Assembly (NCBI GenBank): GCA_902596045.1
Contig: CACJSJ010000005.1
Span: 1 to 57,387, forward strand
Length of the DNA stretch: 57,387 bases
Direction: 5' to 3'
Source of the DNA: an uncultured Pelagibacteraceae bacterium
Lineage (GTDB): Bacteria; Pseudomonadota; Alphaproteobacteria; Pelagibacterales; Pelagibacteraceae
The notes under the pieces are model-generated. The model had not been told where the DNA came from. It saw only the letters and a list, made by a program, of their open reading frames with translations, and ran no database searches. Every line of letters starts with the position of its first letter. Position 1 is the stretch's first letter. Below are positions 1 through 8,742 of this stretch, piece after piece. The translations under genes were made by a program, and so were the position numbers.

Positions 1-120
1 AAAAGAATTGATAGATCGTATGGCAAAATATTTGATTTCATATATAAAGTTGACGAGCTTAGTTTAAAAAAGAAAAAACCTATTGATTTTAAGATTATTA
101 AAGAGGTTTTAGGAGAATAA
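1..120 (+). CDS. Hda/DnaA-like AAA+ protein, C-terminal fragment
   Basis: The first 39 codons form an open frame ending in TAA directly before aspS. The gene starts outside the window. The visible tail (RIDRSYGKIFDF, KVDELSLKKKKPI, IIKEVL) matches the end of the AAA+ domain of Hda/DnaA regulators, where a helix with D..S....R/K is followed by a short strand and a terminal (I/V)KE(I/V)L. In the family, Hda stimulates ATP hydrolysis on DnaA after replication initiation. With only 39 residues the assignment is by pattern and not firm. No alternative family came to mind that fits as well. Confidence 0.6.
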   Translation, partial: KRIDRSYGKIFDFIYKVDELSLKKKKPIDFKIIKEVLGE

Positions 121-1908
121 TTGAGTAATAAATATCGAACACATAATTGCAGTGAATTACGTAAAGAAAATGTTGGAAACAATGTTGTTCTCTCAGGATG
201 GGTTAATAAAAAAAGAGACCATGGAAATCTTTTATTTATTGATCTTAGAGATAATTATGGAGTCACGCAGTGTATTATCGACAAAGAAAACTTAAATTTC
301 AGTCAATTAGAAAAAATTCAATTAGAAACAGTCATAAGAATTGAAGGAAAAGTCGTAAATAGATCGAGTGACACTATTAACAAAGAAATTCAAACTGGTG
401 AAATTGAAATAGGAATAAAAGAATTTAAAGTTCTTGGCTCTTGCAAGGAGCTTCCATTACCAGTTTTTAGTGATCAAGAGTATGCAGAGGATATTAGGCT
501 GAAGTATAGATTTCTTGACCTAAGAAGAAAAAAAATTCATGAAAATATTATTTTAAGATCAAAAGTTATTTCGTTCATAAGAAGTGAGATGAACAAATAT
601 GGATTTTTAGAATTTCAAACTCCAATTTTAACTTCATCAAGTCCTGAAGGTGCAAGAGATTTTTTAGTTCCAAGCAGATTAAACCCAGGAAAATTTTATG
701 CACTTCCTCAAGCACCACAACAATTTAAGCAATTAATAATGGTATCCGGATTTGATAAATATTTTCAAATTGCTCCTTGTTTTAGAGATGAAGATGCAAG
801 AGCAGATAGAAGTCCGGGTGAATTTTATCAATTAGACTTAGAAATGTCGTTTGTGGAACAAGAGGATGTTTTTAAGGTAGTTGAAAAATTATTAGTTAAC
901 ACTTTTAAAAAATTTTCTAATAAAAAATTACTATCTGATAAATTTCCTAGAATTACATATAAAGACGCGATGTTAAAATACGGTACAGATAAACCAGATC
1001 TTAGAAATCCATTAATTATCAAAGATATCACTGAAATTTTTTCAAGAGAGGATGTGACATTTGAAATTTTTAAAAAACTTGTGAAATCAGGATCAATTGT
1101 AAGATGTATTGTTACCAAAAATACCAAAGATAAACCGAGAAGTTTTTTTGATAATATAGATAAATGGGCAAAAGAGCAGGGAGCCTCAGGTCTTGCATAT
1201 TTTACTATAGAAAAAGAAAAAGAAATTTCAGCTAAAGGGCCGGTCGGGAAGTTTTTTTCTAAAGAGGCATTGGAAGAAATATTGAAATTAACAGGCGCAG
1301 AGGTGGGTGATAGTATATTTTTAGCCTGCTCTAAACAAAAAGAACTTGAAAAAATTATATCTATATCAAGAGACAAGATAGCAAAAGATTTAGATTTAAT
1401 TAATAATGAAATTTTTGCATTTTGTTGGATAATTGATTATCCAATGTTTGAAAGAAACGATACAAGTAATAAAATAGAATTTAGTCATAATCCTTTTTCA
1501 ATGCCACAGGGAGAAATTGATAAGATTAACTTTGATAAACCTCTCGATATTCTTGCTTATCAATACGATATTGTTTGTAATGGTGTTGAATTATCATCTG
1601 GAGCAATTAGGAACCACATTCCAGAATTAATGTATAAACTTTTTTCTATTGCAGGATATTCAAAACAAGATGTTGATCAAAAATTTAGTGGAATGATAAA
1701 TGCTTTAAGCTATGGCGCACCTCCTCATGGAGGTATTGCTCCTGGAATTGATAGAATAGTTATGTTACTTGCTAATGAGAAAAATATTAGAGAAGTGACA
1801 ATGTTCCCCATGAATCAAAATGCTCAAGACTTAATGATGAACGCTCCATCAGATGTGACTGATAAACAACTTAAAGAATTAAATATTAGCCTAAAGTCTA
1901 AAAAATAA
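121..1908 (+). CDS. aspS: Aspartate--tRNA(Asp/Asn) ligase, non-discriminating type
   Basis: Class II aminoacyl-tRNA synthetase of 595 residues, the normal bacterial AspRS length. It has an N-terminal OB anticodon-binding domain (about 1-110), motif 2 FRDEDARADR at 221-230, a GAD insertion domain in the middle and motif 3 (GAPPHGGIAPGIDR) near 550. The start is a TTG immediately after the upstream stop; no ATG is suitably placed. His34 in KKRDHGNLL sits at the site that is His in non-discriminating and Leu in discriminating bacterial AspRS. This suggests that the enzyme also makes Asp-tRNA(Asn) for amidation by GatCAB, as is usual in alphaproteobacteria without AsnRS. Family identity is certain; the tRNA specificity is inferred. 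It ends directly against the convergent next gene with no spacer. Confidence 0.97.
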   Translation: MSNKYRTHNCSELRKENVGNNVVLSGWVNKKRDHGNLLFIDLRDNYGVTQCIIDKENLNFSQLEKIQLETVIRIEGKVVNRSSDTINKEIQTGEIEIGIKEFKVLGSCKELPLPVFSDQEYAEDIRLKYRFLDLRRKKIHENIILRSKVISFIRSEMNKYGFLEFQTPILTSSSPEGARDFLVPSRLNPGKFYALPQAPQQFKQLIMVSGFDKYFQIAPCFRDEDARADRSPGEFYQLDLEMSFVEQEDVFKVVEKLLVNTFKKFSNKKLLSDKFPRITYKDAMLKYGTDKPDLRNPLIIKDITEIFSREDVTFEIFKKLVKSGSIVRCIVTKNTKDKPRSFFDNIDKWAKEQGASGLAYFTIEKEKEISAKGPVGKFFSKEALEEILKLTGAEVGDSIFLACSKQKELEKIISISRDKIAKDLDLINNEIFAFCWIIDYPMFERNDTSNKIEFSHNPFSMPQGEIDKINFDKPLDILAYQYDIVCNGVELSSGAIRNHIPELMYKLFSIAGYSKQDVDQKFSGMINALSYGAPPHGGIAPGIDRIVMLLANEKNIREVTMFPMNQNAQDLMMNAPSDVTDKQLKELNISLKSKK

Positions 1909-2730
1909 TTATTTTTTACCCTTAAGATTAATCTTAACATCAGATAAATCCACAAGGTTTTTTTTGTAATTATTTCTTACAAAACCTTTACTAGTTATAT
2001 CTTTAACTATCTTTAATAGTTGATTTTGATCTTCAGAGCCTTGCTCATCTGAATTAGTTGACTCTAGCCCACCAATTGAAGGTGTATGAGCTAAATCTTC
2101 TCTATTTTGATAAGAAATTGCTAATTCTCTAAATATATAATCTAGAATAGATGAAGCACTCAATATTCTATCGTTACCATGAACTTTTCCAGAAGGTTCA
2201 AATTTTGTACCAATAAATGCGTTGATAAATTCATCTAATGGGACACCATATTGTAAACCAAGAGAAACAGCTATCGCAAAATTATTCATTAAAGCTTTTA
2301 CTAACTCTCCCTCTTTACTAGTATCTATAAATATTTCTCCAATTTTACCATCCTCATATTCTCCAGTATGAAGATAAACTTTATGATCTCCAATAGTTGC
2401 TTTTTGAATATAGCCTTTTCTTCTATCAGGCATACTAAATCGTTTTCCTGATTTTTCAGATTTATTTAAAATTTGTGTAACTGATTGTTCAAAATTTTCT
2501 TTTTTCGTATCATTATTAGATGTAACTAAGTCAATTTTATTATCTATAGCATTGTTTTTATTTGGATCTAAATTTTTTGTTTTTCTGTTGTCAAGCTTGA
2601 CATCTATAACTTCAAATTTACCATCATCTCTCTTCTCAAGATTTTTAAGTTCTGTTTCATTAATTTCATCAAGATAGTGATTTACCTTAAATGTGCATGT
2701 ATAATAAGTCTCAACTAAATATTTTGCCAT
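1909..2730 (-). CDS. Stand-alone TSCPD-domain protein (NrdJ C-terminal-like)
   Basis: A 273-residue protein. Residues 100-250 resemble the C-terminal TSCPD part of B12-dependent ribonucleotide reductase NrdJ. The matching parts are [11 protein letters not shown] (100-110), an [17 protein letters not shown] strand region, [16 protein letters not shown], a PLDEF segment and [11 protein letters not shown]. The reductase barrel with its radical cysteines is absent. Instead there is an unrelated N-terminus with one Cys (YYTCTFKV) followed by a low-complexity Asn/Lys linker (about 45-95). It could assist a reductase encoded elsewhere or be an independent nucleotide-binding protein. It is transcribed away from the NDUFA12-like gene through a 114-bp divergent spacer. 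The domain similarity is clear; the role is unknown. Confidence 0.8.
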   Translation of the reverse strand: MAKYLVETYYTCTFKVNHYLDEINETELKNLEKRDDGKFEVIDVKLDNRKTKNLDPNKNNAIDNKIDLVTSNNDTKKENFEQSVTQILNKSEKSGKRFSMPDRRKGYIQKATIGDHKVYLHTGEYEDGKIGEIFIDTSKEGELVKALMNNFAIAVSLGLQYGVPLDEFINAFIGTKFEPSGKVHGNDRILSASSILDYIFRELAISYQNREDLAHTPSIGGLESTNSDEQGSEDQNQLLKIVKDITSKGFVRNNYKKNLVDLSDVKINLKGKK

Positions 2731-2844
2731 TTTACTCCAATTTAAAAATTTATTTTGAATAATGAATTAATTCTTTTATATACAAATCCATATTTTAGTC
2801 TAATTTAATTTATACAATTTGAAATTGAATAATTAAAAATTTAT

Positions 2845-3210
2845 ATGTTGACACTTTTAAAAAAAATTTTCACTTGGTGGAATCAAGATACCTTTGGAAC
2901 AAGATTAAAAACTATTTTATTTGGAAAATTTGTTGGATCTGATTCTTTGGGAAACAAATATTACCAAGATAAAAAAGGTAAAAGATGGGTTATATACTCA
3001 GATGAAATTGATGCGACGAAAATACCTGTCGAATGGTATTCTTGGATGCACTTTACCTCAAATAAGATTGAAAAAGATCATGATTTAAAAAAATATGATT
3101 GGCAAAAACCTCATCAATCAAATTCCACAGGAACTGAAAAAGCTTATTATCCCTATAAAAATAAAGATAATGTTATCAATAAAAAATATAAGAGCTGGAA
3201 ATCTGAATAG
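2845..3210 (+). CDS. NDUFA12-like complex I accessory protein
   Basis: A 121-residue basic, aromatic-rich protein with the NDUFA12/B17.2 pattern. It starts with TWWNQDTFGTRL, then has GSDSLGNKYYQDKKGKRWVIY, DEIDATKIPVEWYSWMHF and a C-terminal HQSNSTGTEKAYYPY segment. Members in alphaproteobacteria and mitochondria are supernumerary subunits or assembly factors of NADH:ubiquinone oxidoreductase on the matrix/cytoplasmic side. Its 3' end overlaps the start of the DUF2155 gene by 41 bp, so the two are probably co-transcribed, the usual alphaproteobacterial arrangement. No signal peptide is visible. Confidence 0.9.
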   Translation: MLTLLKKIFTWWNQDTFGTRLKTILFGKFVGSDSLGNKYYQDKKGKRWVIYSDEIDATKIPVEWYSWMHFTSNKIEKDHDLKKYDWQKPHQSNSTGTEKAYYPYKNKDNVINKKYKSWKSE

Positions 3211-3577
3211 GCTTTTAATTAGCATTTTTATCAGCATTTTAGTATTCAAAATTACAAATGTAAAAGCAGAAAGTGATATGAGCGGCACTAAAACTGATAT
3301 TAAAATTTTAGATAAGATTAGTTCAAAAAATGAATTAGTTAGTTTAACTAACACTGAGGAGCTTATTTATAAAGATTTAGCAATCAAAAGTATGAAATGT
3401 ACAAACTCAGAACTTGATGACAATCCTGAAATTAAAGCTTACATCCAAGTTAGAGATTTAACAAAAAATGATAATGATAAAGTATATGTTTTTAATGGAT
3501 GGATGTTTTCCTCAAGTCCCTCAATAGCACCTTTTGATCATCCCGTTTATGATATTTGGCTTGTAGATTGTTATTAA
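3170..3577 (+). CDS. DUF2155 secreted protein
   Basis: A DUF2155 (COG4765) protein of 135 residues from the ATG at 3170. This start gives a clean signal peptide (NRLLISIFISILVFKIT, then VKA before ESD). The longer frame from 3095 would bury the signal under 25 extra residues. The family core is present: an early Cys (IKSMKCTNS), IKAYIQVRDL, and the diagnostic FNGWMFSSSPSIAPFDHPVY ending in DIWLVDC, so the two cysteines probably pair in the periplasm. The function of the family is unknown. Alphaproteobacteria often have aat (Leu/Phe-tRNA transferase) between this gene and accC; it is not here. The stop codon overlaps that of convergent accC within TTAA. Confidence 0.88.
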   Translation: MLSIKNIRAGNLNRLLISIFISILVFKITNVKAESDMSGTKTDIKILDKISSKNELVSLTNTEELIYKDLAIKSMKCTNSELDDNPEIKAYIQVRDLTKNDNDKVYVFNGWMFSSSPSIAPFDHPVYDIWLVDCY

Positions 3578-4911
3578 ATTATTTTTTCTTTGTCTAGCCA
3601 GCTTACATTAAAATCTGACTCTAAAAATTTTTTGTGATTTAGTAGTTTTTTATGTAATGGAATAGTAGTTGTTATTCCTTCTATCACAAATTCATCAAGA
3701 GACCTATTCATTCTTTGAATAGCTTCTTTTCTGTTTCTGCCATGACATATCAATTTACATACCATGCTGTCATAATATGGAGTTACTTTATAACCTTGAA
3801 ATATTGCACCATCTACCCTAGTTCTAAAACCTGAAGGTTGATGACACATTCCTATAGTTCCAGGTGAAGGTTGAAAGTTTTTGCTAGCATCCTCAGCATT
3901 AATTCTACATTCTATTGCATGACCTCTTGGCATTATATCGCTTTGTTTAAGAGCAGTTTCTCCAGAATAAGCTATCCAAATTTGTTCTTTTATAATATCA
4001 ATTCCGGTTACCATCTCTGTTACTGGGTGTTCTACTTGAACTCTTGTATTCATTTCTAAAAAGTAGAATTTTCCATCTTCATAGATAAACTCTACAGTAC
4101 CAGCACCTTCATAACCAATTTTGCTTACCATTCTTACAGTTCTTTCAAAAAGATCTTTTCGAATTTCATCATTTAAGACTGGACTAGGTGTTTCTTCTAT
4201 AAGTTTTTGATGTCTTCTTTGGATAGAACAATCTCTTTCATGCAAGTGAACAGTTCTATTCTTTCCAGCCAGGATTTGTACCTCAATATGTCTTGGGTTT
4301 TGAAAAAATTTTTCTAAATAAATTTCATCATTTCCAAAATATTTTTTTGCCTCAGATTTTGCAGTGGAAAACAATGCCTCAAATTCCTCTTCTTTGTAAA
4401 CGATTTTCATTCCCTTACCACCACCTCCAGCAGATGCTTTTATTAAAACTGGGAAACCGATTTTTTTACATAGTTTTTTTGCTTCCTGAATATCTTTGAC
4501 ACCACCTTCAGATCCCTCGATTACTGGTAAACCATTTTCTTTAGCAATTTTTTTTGCTTGAATTTTATCACCCATCATTTGAATTAATTTAGATGAAGCA
4601 CCGATAAATTTGATATTATTTTCTTCCAGAACTCGAGCAAAGTTTGCATTTTCAGATAAAAACCCATAACCTGGATGTACTGCCTCAGCATTCGTAATTT
4701 CGATTGCTGACATTAGTGCAGGAATATTTAGGTAACTATTAGCAGGTTGATGAGATCCTACACAAACACTCTCATCTGCCATTCTGACATGCATACTATC
4801 TCTGTCCACATCAGAGTGAACAGCAACAGTAGAAATTCCCCATTCCTTACATGCTCTTATAATTCTAACTGCAATTTCCCCACGGTTTGCAATTAGAATC
4901 TTTTTAAACAT
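3574..4911 (-). CDS. accC: Biotin carboxylase subunit of acetyl-CoA carboxylase
   Basis: Biotin carboxylase of 445 residues, the family length. It carboxylates the biotin of AccB with ATP and bicarbonate, the first half of the acetyl-CoA carboxylase reaction that starts fatty acid synthesis. Visible features are the N-terminal IANRGEIAVRIIRA, the ATP-grasp glycine loop KASAGGGGKGM, the HLHERDCSIQRRHQK segment and the catalytic region EMNTRVQVEHPVTE. The start ATG shares one base with the accB stop (TAATG), so AccC is translationally coupled to AccB. Cytoplasmic. Nothing is missing or truncated. Confidence 0.97.
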   Translation of the reverse strand: MFKKILIANRGEIAVRIIRACKEWGISTVAVHSDVDRDSMHVRMADESVCVGSHQPANSYLNIPALMSAIEITNAEAVHPGYGFLSENANFARVLEENNIKFIGASSKLIQMMGDKIQAKKIAKENGLPVIEGSEGGVKDIQEAKKLCKKIGFPVLIKASAGGGGKGMKIVYKEEEFEALFSTAKSEAKKYFGNDEIYLEKFFQNPRHIEVQILAGKNRTVHLHERDCSIQRRHQKLIEETPSPVLNDEIRKDLFERTVRMVSKIGYEGAGTVEFIYEDGKFYFLEMNTRVQVEHPVTEMVTGIDIIKEQIWIAYSGETALKQSDIMPRGHAIECRINAEDASKNFQPSPGTIGMCHQPSGFRTRVDGAIFQGYKVTPYYDSMVCKLICHGRNRKEAIQRMNRSLDEFVIEGITTTIPLHKKLLNHKKFLESDFNVSWLDKEKII

Positions 4912-5351
4912 TACTCTAATATGATTATTGTTTGCCCAAACTCTACTGCTTGACCATCAGCGACACATATTTCTTTTACCACTCCATCTGCAGTAGATGG
5001 CACATGGTTCATTGTTTTCATTGCTTCAACAATCATTACTGTATCGCCTTTTTTTATTTTTTTTCCTACTTCTACAAATTTTTTAGCACCTGGTTCAGGT
5101 GAATGATATGCAGTACCAATTATAGGAGATGTTACTTGTATACCTGAAATTATTTCTGACGTAGTTTTTGCAGCCACCTTACCTACCGATGTAGAAGAAG
5201 TACTCGGTGCACTTATAGACTGATTAGAAATAGATGAATTAGATTTTGAAACTTTTATTTTTGTATCTTTTTCTGTATATTCAATTTCAGTTAGATTAAA
5301 CTCGTTAAGATAATCAGTTAACTCTTTAATAATTTTTTTATCTATTTTCAT
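4911..5351 (-). CDS. accB: Biotin carboxyl carrier protein
   Basis: AccB of 146 residues. An N-terminal helical part (1-35) is joined by a Ser/Thr/Ala-rich flexible linker (about 36-65) to the C-terminal biotinyl domain. The biotin attachment lysine is K112 in VEAMKTMNHV, with Thr in place of the usual Leu after it. It carries the carboxyl group between AccC and the carboxyltransferase, whose genes are not in the window. The gene overlaps the end of aroQ by 14 bp and the accC start by one base, giving an aroQ-accB-accC operon on the minus strand. Confidence 0.96.
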   Translation of the reverse strand: MKIDKKIIKELTDYLNEFNLTEIEYTEKDTKIKVSKSNSSISNQSISAPSTSSTSVGKVAAKTTSEIISGIQVTSPIIGTAYHSPEPGAKKFVEVGKKIKKGDTVMIVEAMKTMNHVPSTADGVVKEICVADGQAVEFGQTIIILE

Positions 5352-5787
5352 TTTTCAAAAGCTTTTGCATTGAAATTATGGCTAAAATATAACCTTCAGT
5401 GCCTAATCCGAAAATTCCTCCATTAACAACTTCGCTGATGAGAGATTTATGTCTAAATTGCTCTCTTTTGTATATATTAGATATATGTAACTCAATTATT
5501 GGTTTTTTAAAAATATCAAGAGCATCTCTGATTGCTACAGATGTATGAGTAAAACCTGCTGCATTAATAATCATTCCATCAAATTTTTTTCTAGAGTCTT
5601 GAATTTTAGTGACAATTTCGCCTTCTATATTTGATTGAAAAAATTCAGCTTCAATTTTTAATTCTGTAGTTTTTTTAAGACATTTTTCTTTTAGTTTATC
5701 AAATGTTTCAGATCCATATTCTGATTGTTCTCTTTCACCTAATAGATTAAGATTGGGACCATTAATAATAACTATTTTATTATTCAT
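5338..5787 (-). CDS. aroQ: 3-dehydroquinate dehydratase, type II
   Basis: Type II dehydroquinase of 149 residues, third step of the shikimate pathway. The frame stays open upstream to 5991 only because it runs antisense through thiS. The ATG at 5787 gives the classical beginning MNNKIVIINGPNLNLLGERE. Catalytic Arg19 and Tyr24 are present, as are the INAAGFTHTSVAIRDAL helix and the ELHISNI segment with the family Glu and His. First gene of the aroQ-accB-accC unit. Its start codon lies only 16 bp from the divergent thiS start, so both promoters must overlap coding sequence of the opposite gene. Confidence 0.95.
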   Translation of the reverse strand: MNNKIVIINGPNLNLLGEREQSEYGSETFDKLKEKCLKKTTELKIEAEFFQSNIEGEIVTKIQDSRKKFDGMIINAAGFTHTSVAIRDALDIFKKPIIELHISNIYKREQFRHKSLISEVVNGGIFGLGTEGYILAIISMQKLLKNENR

Positions 5788-5803
5788 CCAGCATTTATAT
5801 ACG

Positions 5804-6022
5804 ATGAAAAAATTAAAAAAAATAAAAATTAAAATAAATGGAAAAATTAAGACTATTATTGATAAATTAACGTTATATGAATTAATAAATGATCTAAAAA
5901 TACCAATTAGAAAAGTAGCAATAGAATTAAATAAAGAAATAATTAATAAAAAAGAAATAAAAAAAATAAAATTAGAAAATAATGACGTCATTGAGATTGT
6001 TCATTTTATAGGGGGAGGGTAA
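5804..6022 (+). CDS. thiS: Sulfur carrier protein ThiS
   Basis: A 72-residue ubiquitin-fold protein from the ATG at 5804. It has a very Lys/Ile/Asn-rich sequence and ends in the diagnostic IVHFIGGG. In the family the terminal Gly is adenylated and converted to a thiocarboxylate that donates sulfur for the thiazole ring of thiamin. It is the partner of ThiG directly downstream (4-bp gap). The codons for the Gly tail, GGGGGAGGG, double as the ribosome binding site for thiG. A ThiF/MoeB-type activator and a glycine or tyrosine oxidase are not in the window. Confidence 0.88.
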   Translation: MKKLKKIKIKINGKIKTIIDKLTLYELINDLKIPIRKVAIELNKEIINKKEIKKIKLENNDVIEIVHFIGGG

Positions 6023-6026
6023 ATTT

Positions 6027-6797
6027 TTGAAAGATAAATTAATAGTGGCCAATAAAAAATTTAGTTCAAGATTAATTGTTGGAACTGGAAAATATAAGAG
6101 CATGAATGAATGTGCTAAAGCTATAAAACTTTCTGGTGCTGATATTGTTACGGTAGCTGTAAGAAGAGTAAATATATCTGATAAAAATAAACCATTATTA
6201 ATGGATTATATTGATCCCAAAAAAATTACTTATCTACCAAATACAGCTGGTTGTTTTACTTCTGAAGACGCTCTTAGAACTTTAAGACTTGCGAGAGAGA
6301 TTGGTGGATGGAAATTAGTTAAACTGGAAGTTTTAGGAGATAAAAAAAATCTTTTTCCAGATATGATTGAAACCTTAAAATCAACTGAGGTTCTGTCTAA
6401 AGAGGGTTTTAAAGTAATGGTTTATTGTAATGACGATCCTTTAATGGCAAAAAGGTTAGAAAATTCAGGAGCCTCAGCAATTATGCCTTTAGCTGCACCA
6501 ATTGGATCTGGGTTAGGGATTTTGAATAAAACAAATATCATGATTATAAGAAATCAAACTAAGCTTCCTTTAATAATTGATGCGGGGCTGGGACAGGCTT
6601 CAGATGCTACGATTGCAATGGAGTTAGGTTGTGATGGTGTTTTAGTTAATACAGCAATAGCTAAAGCAAAAAAACCATTTGAAATGGCCCAAGCATTTAA
6701 AAATGCAGTTATAGCAGGAAGACAATCATACCTCTCAGGAAGAATTGATAAAATGTTAATGGGAAGTCCATCTTCACCATCAAAAGGAATTATTTAG
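6027..6797 (+). CDS. thiG: Thiazole synthase ThiG
   Basis: TIM-barrel thiazole synthase of 256 residues. It condenses deoxyxylulose phosphate, dehydroglycine and the ThiS thiocarboxylate. The Schiff-base lysine is K99 in VKLEVLGD. Other family blocks are [62 protein letters not shown] and the C-terminal GRMxK-like [17 protein letters not shown]. The start is TTG at 6027, 7 bp after the GGAGGG within the end of thiS. Other starts fall inside the conserved N-terminus. Its stop overlaps that of convergent rne by 8 bp. Confidence 0.96.
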   Translation: MKDKLIVANKKFSSRLIVGTGKYKSMNECAKAIKLSGADIVTVAVRRVNISDKNKPLLMDYIDPKKITYLPNTAGCFTSEDALRTLRLAREIGGWKLVKLEVLGDKKNLFPDMIETLKSTEVLSKEGFKVMVYCNDDPLMAKRLENSGASAIMPLAAPIGSGLGILNKTNIMIIRNQTKLPLIIDAGLGQASDATIAMELGCDGVLVNTAIAKAKKPFEMAQAFKNAVIAGRQSYLSGRIDKMLMGSPSSPSKGII

Positions 6798-8646
6798 TTT
6801 TTTTGTAAAATTTTTTTTTATAACCTTTTTTCTTACTAAATTTCTTCTTTTCTTTGATGTCATAAATCTTAAGTTCAACTTTTTGCTGTTCTAAGTTTTT
6901 CAATTTTTCATGATGTTCAACTAATTCTATTGTTTTTTTAGACTTATTTTTAAGATCAATTTTGTACTCTGGAATGATCAAAGAGTTATCAGTTATAATA
7001 TCAATTTTCATCTTATTTTTTTTTTCAAAATAAGTTAAATTTTCTATAAAATTTTCTTTTAAAAAATCAGAAATTTTTTCACATACTTTCAATTCAACAA
7101 ATTTAGCTTTATTTAGCACTGATTTTAATTCTACTATTTTTAATAGTTTTTGAGCAAATGACTCGTCAGTTAATTCAACTTTCCATTTTACTGCACTTTC
7201 CCTTAATCTTTGTCGAGACATTTCAAGTAAACCAAAATTACTAATTCTGCCAATTTGTATTCTTGCTCTATCGGATCTACATTTTTCTTTTAATTTTTTT
7301 TCAACCATCCTTCGATTTCCGTAACTTAGCATATCGATAAAATCTATGATTATTAAACCTGAAAGATCTCTAATTTTTATCTGTCTAGCAATTTCTTCAG
7401 CAGCCTCAATGTTCGTATCAAGTGCAGTACTTTCAACATTTTTTTGTCTAATTGAACTTCCAGAGTTAATATCAATTGATACCAGAGCCTCTGTTGGATT
7501 AATTACCAAATATCCACCTGAGTTAAGTTTAATTTCTGAGTCAAATATTTGGTTTAATTTTTGTTCTATTTTTTCTTCAATGAATAAAGATATCTTGCCT
7601 CTATATTTTTTAATCTTCTTTACATGGGAGGGCATCATCATTTTCATAAAGTTTTGAGCTTTTTTATAACCCTCGTTACCTTCTACGATTATATTTTTAG
7701 TATTTTCATCATACATATCTCTTAAAGTTCGTTTAATGATTTCACTTTCTTGATGAATTAATGAGGGAGCTATAGAGCTCAAAGCATTATCTTTAATTTG
7801 ATTCCAAGTTTTTTTTAATGTTTCAAGATCTTGATTAATTTCATTTTTAGTTTTGTTACTTCCAGCTGTTCTAACTATCAAACCCATTTCTTTTGGAATT
7901 TCAATCTCATTTAGAATAGATCTAATTTTTTTTCTATCAGCTGGATTAAATATCTTTCTAGAAATACCACCGCCTTTAGGAGTATTAGGCATTAAAACAA
8001 TATATTTACCAGCTATTGAAATAAAAGTGCTTAATGCAGCTCCCTTTTGACCTCTTTCATCTTTTATAACTTGAACAAGAATTACTTGATTTGGCTTTAT
8101 AACTTCTTGAATTTTGTATCTTTTAAATTTGCGAGTTTGATTTTGTTTCTCTTTTTCATCTCTAGAGATAGGATTATTTTTTTCATTTTGAGCATTATTA
8201 TCATTAGGCAAATCACCTTCATCAATATTTTCAATTATACTAGAAATTTCTTTGTCATCCTCTATTTTCTGAATTTCTAAAGGATCATCTATTTCTAATT
8301 TACCTTCTGCTAAATTTTTTTCATCTTTTTCCTCAACTTCTTTTGAAAGTTCTTCTCTAGCTTTCTCTTCTTCTTGTTTGATTATTTCTAAATCACTTTT
8401 GGGAATTTGGTAATAATCTGACTGAATATCATTAAATGATAAGAAGCCATGCCTGTCTCTTCCAAAATCAATAAAAGCAGCTTGTAGAGAAGGTTCAATT
8501 CTACTTACTTTTCCTAAGTAAATATTATTTTTTATGAGATTATTCTTTAAACCTTCGTATTCGTAATCTTCGATACTGTTTTCAGATTTAAGTACAACTC
8601 TAGTTTCATTAGGATGCGAAGCATCAATATATAAATTTTTTTCCAT
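6790..8646 (-). CDS. rne: Ribonuclease E/G
   Basis: Endoribonuclease of 618 residues for mRNA decay and rRNA/tRNA processing. It has an S1 RNA-binding domain (about 38-215) interrupted by a highly acidic, low-complexity insert (85-170, rich in Glu, Asp, Asn, Lys), as is common in alphaproteobacterial RNase E. The RNase H-like and DNase I-like parts follow. The catalytic aspartates are D392 (VSIDINSGS) and D435 (IIIDFIDML), and [10 protein letters not shown] is at 473-482. The Zn-link CPxCxGxG that normally follows this block is absent: the sequence continues [15 protein letters not shown] with no Cys pair. The C-terminus is a short Lys-rich tail. There is no long degradosome scaffold. Confidence 0.94.
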   Translation of the reverse strand: MEKNLYIDASHPNETRVVLKSENSIEDYEYEGLKNNLIKNNIYLGKVSRIEPSLQAAFIDFGRDRHGFLSFNDIQSDYYQIPKSDLEIIKQEEEKAREELSKEVEEKDEKNLAEGKLEIDDPLEIQKIEDDKEISSIIENIDEGDLPNDNNAQNEKNNPISRDEKEKQNQTRKFKRYKIQEVIKPNQVILVQVIKDERGQKGAALSTFISIAGKYIVLMPNTPKGGGISRKIFNPADRKKIRSILNEIEIPKEMGLIVRTAGSNKTKNEINQDLETLKKTWNQIKDNALSSIAPSLIHQESEIIKRTLRDMYDENTKNIIVEGNEGYKKAQNFMKMMMPSHVKKIKKYRGKISLFIEEKIEQKLNQIFDSEIKLNSGGYLVINPTEALVSIDINSGSSIRQKNVESTALDTNIEAAEEIARQIKIRDLSGLIIIDFIDMLSYGNRRMVEKKLKEKCRSDRARIQIGRISNFGLLEMSRQRLRESAVKWKVELTDESFAQKLLKIVELKSVLNKAKFVELKVCEKISDFLKENFIENLTYFEKKNKMKIDIITDNSLIIPEYKIDLKNKSKKTIELVEHHEKLKNLEQQKVELKIYDIKEKKKFSKKKGYKKKFYKKTK

Positions 8647-8742
8647 GATATTTGATTTAATAGGTTCATTTTTTTGTATTAAAAATTTTGTTTAATATTT
8701 GTGCCTTATCTTTAACAAATTCGGGGATATAATGAAATTAAA

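Noticed and set aside
828-1376. 182-residue minus-strand frame inside aspS
   Set aside because: Antisense to well-conserved aspS sequence and no recognisable domain. The same reasoning applies to the frames within rne, mrcA, sufC and the aldehyde dehydrogenase genes.
5788-5991. N-terminal membrane extension of AroQ
   Set aside because: The open frame upstream of the ATG at 5787 is hydrophobic only because it is antisense to the Lys/Ile-rich thiS gene. Type II dehydroquinases start at the ATG.
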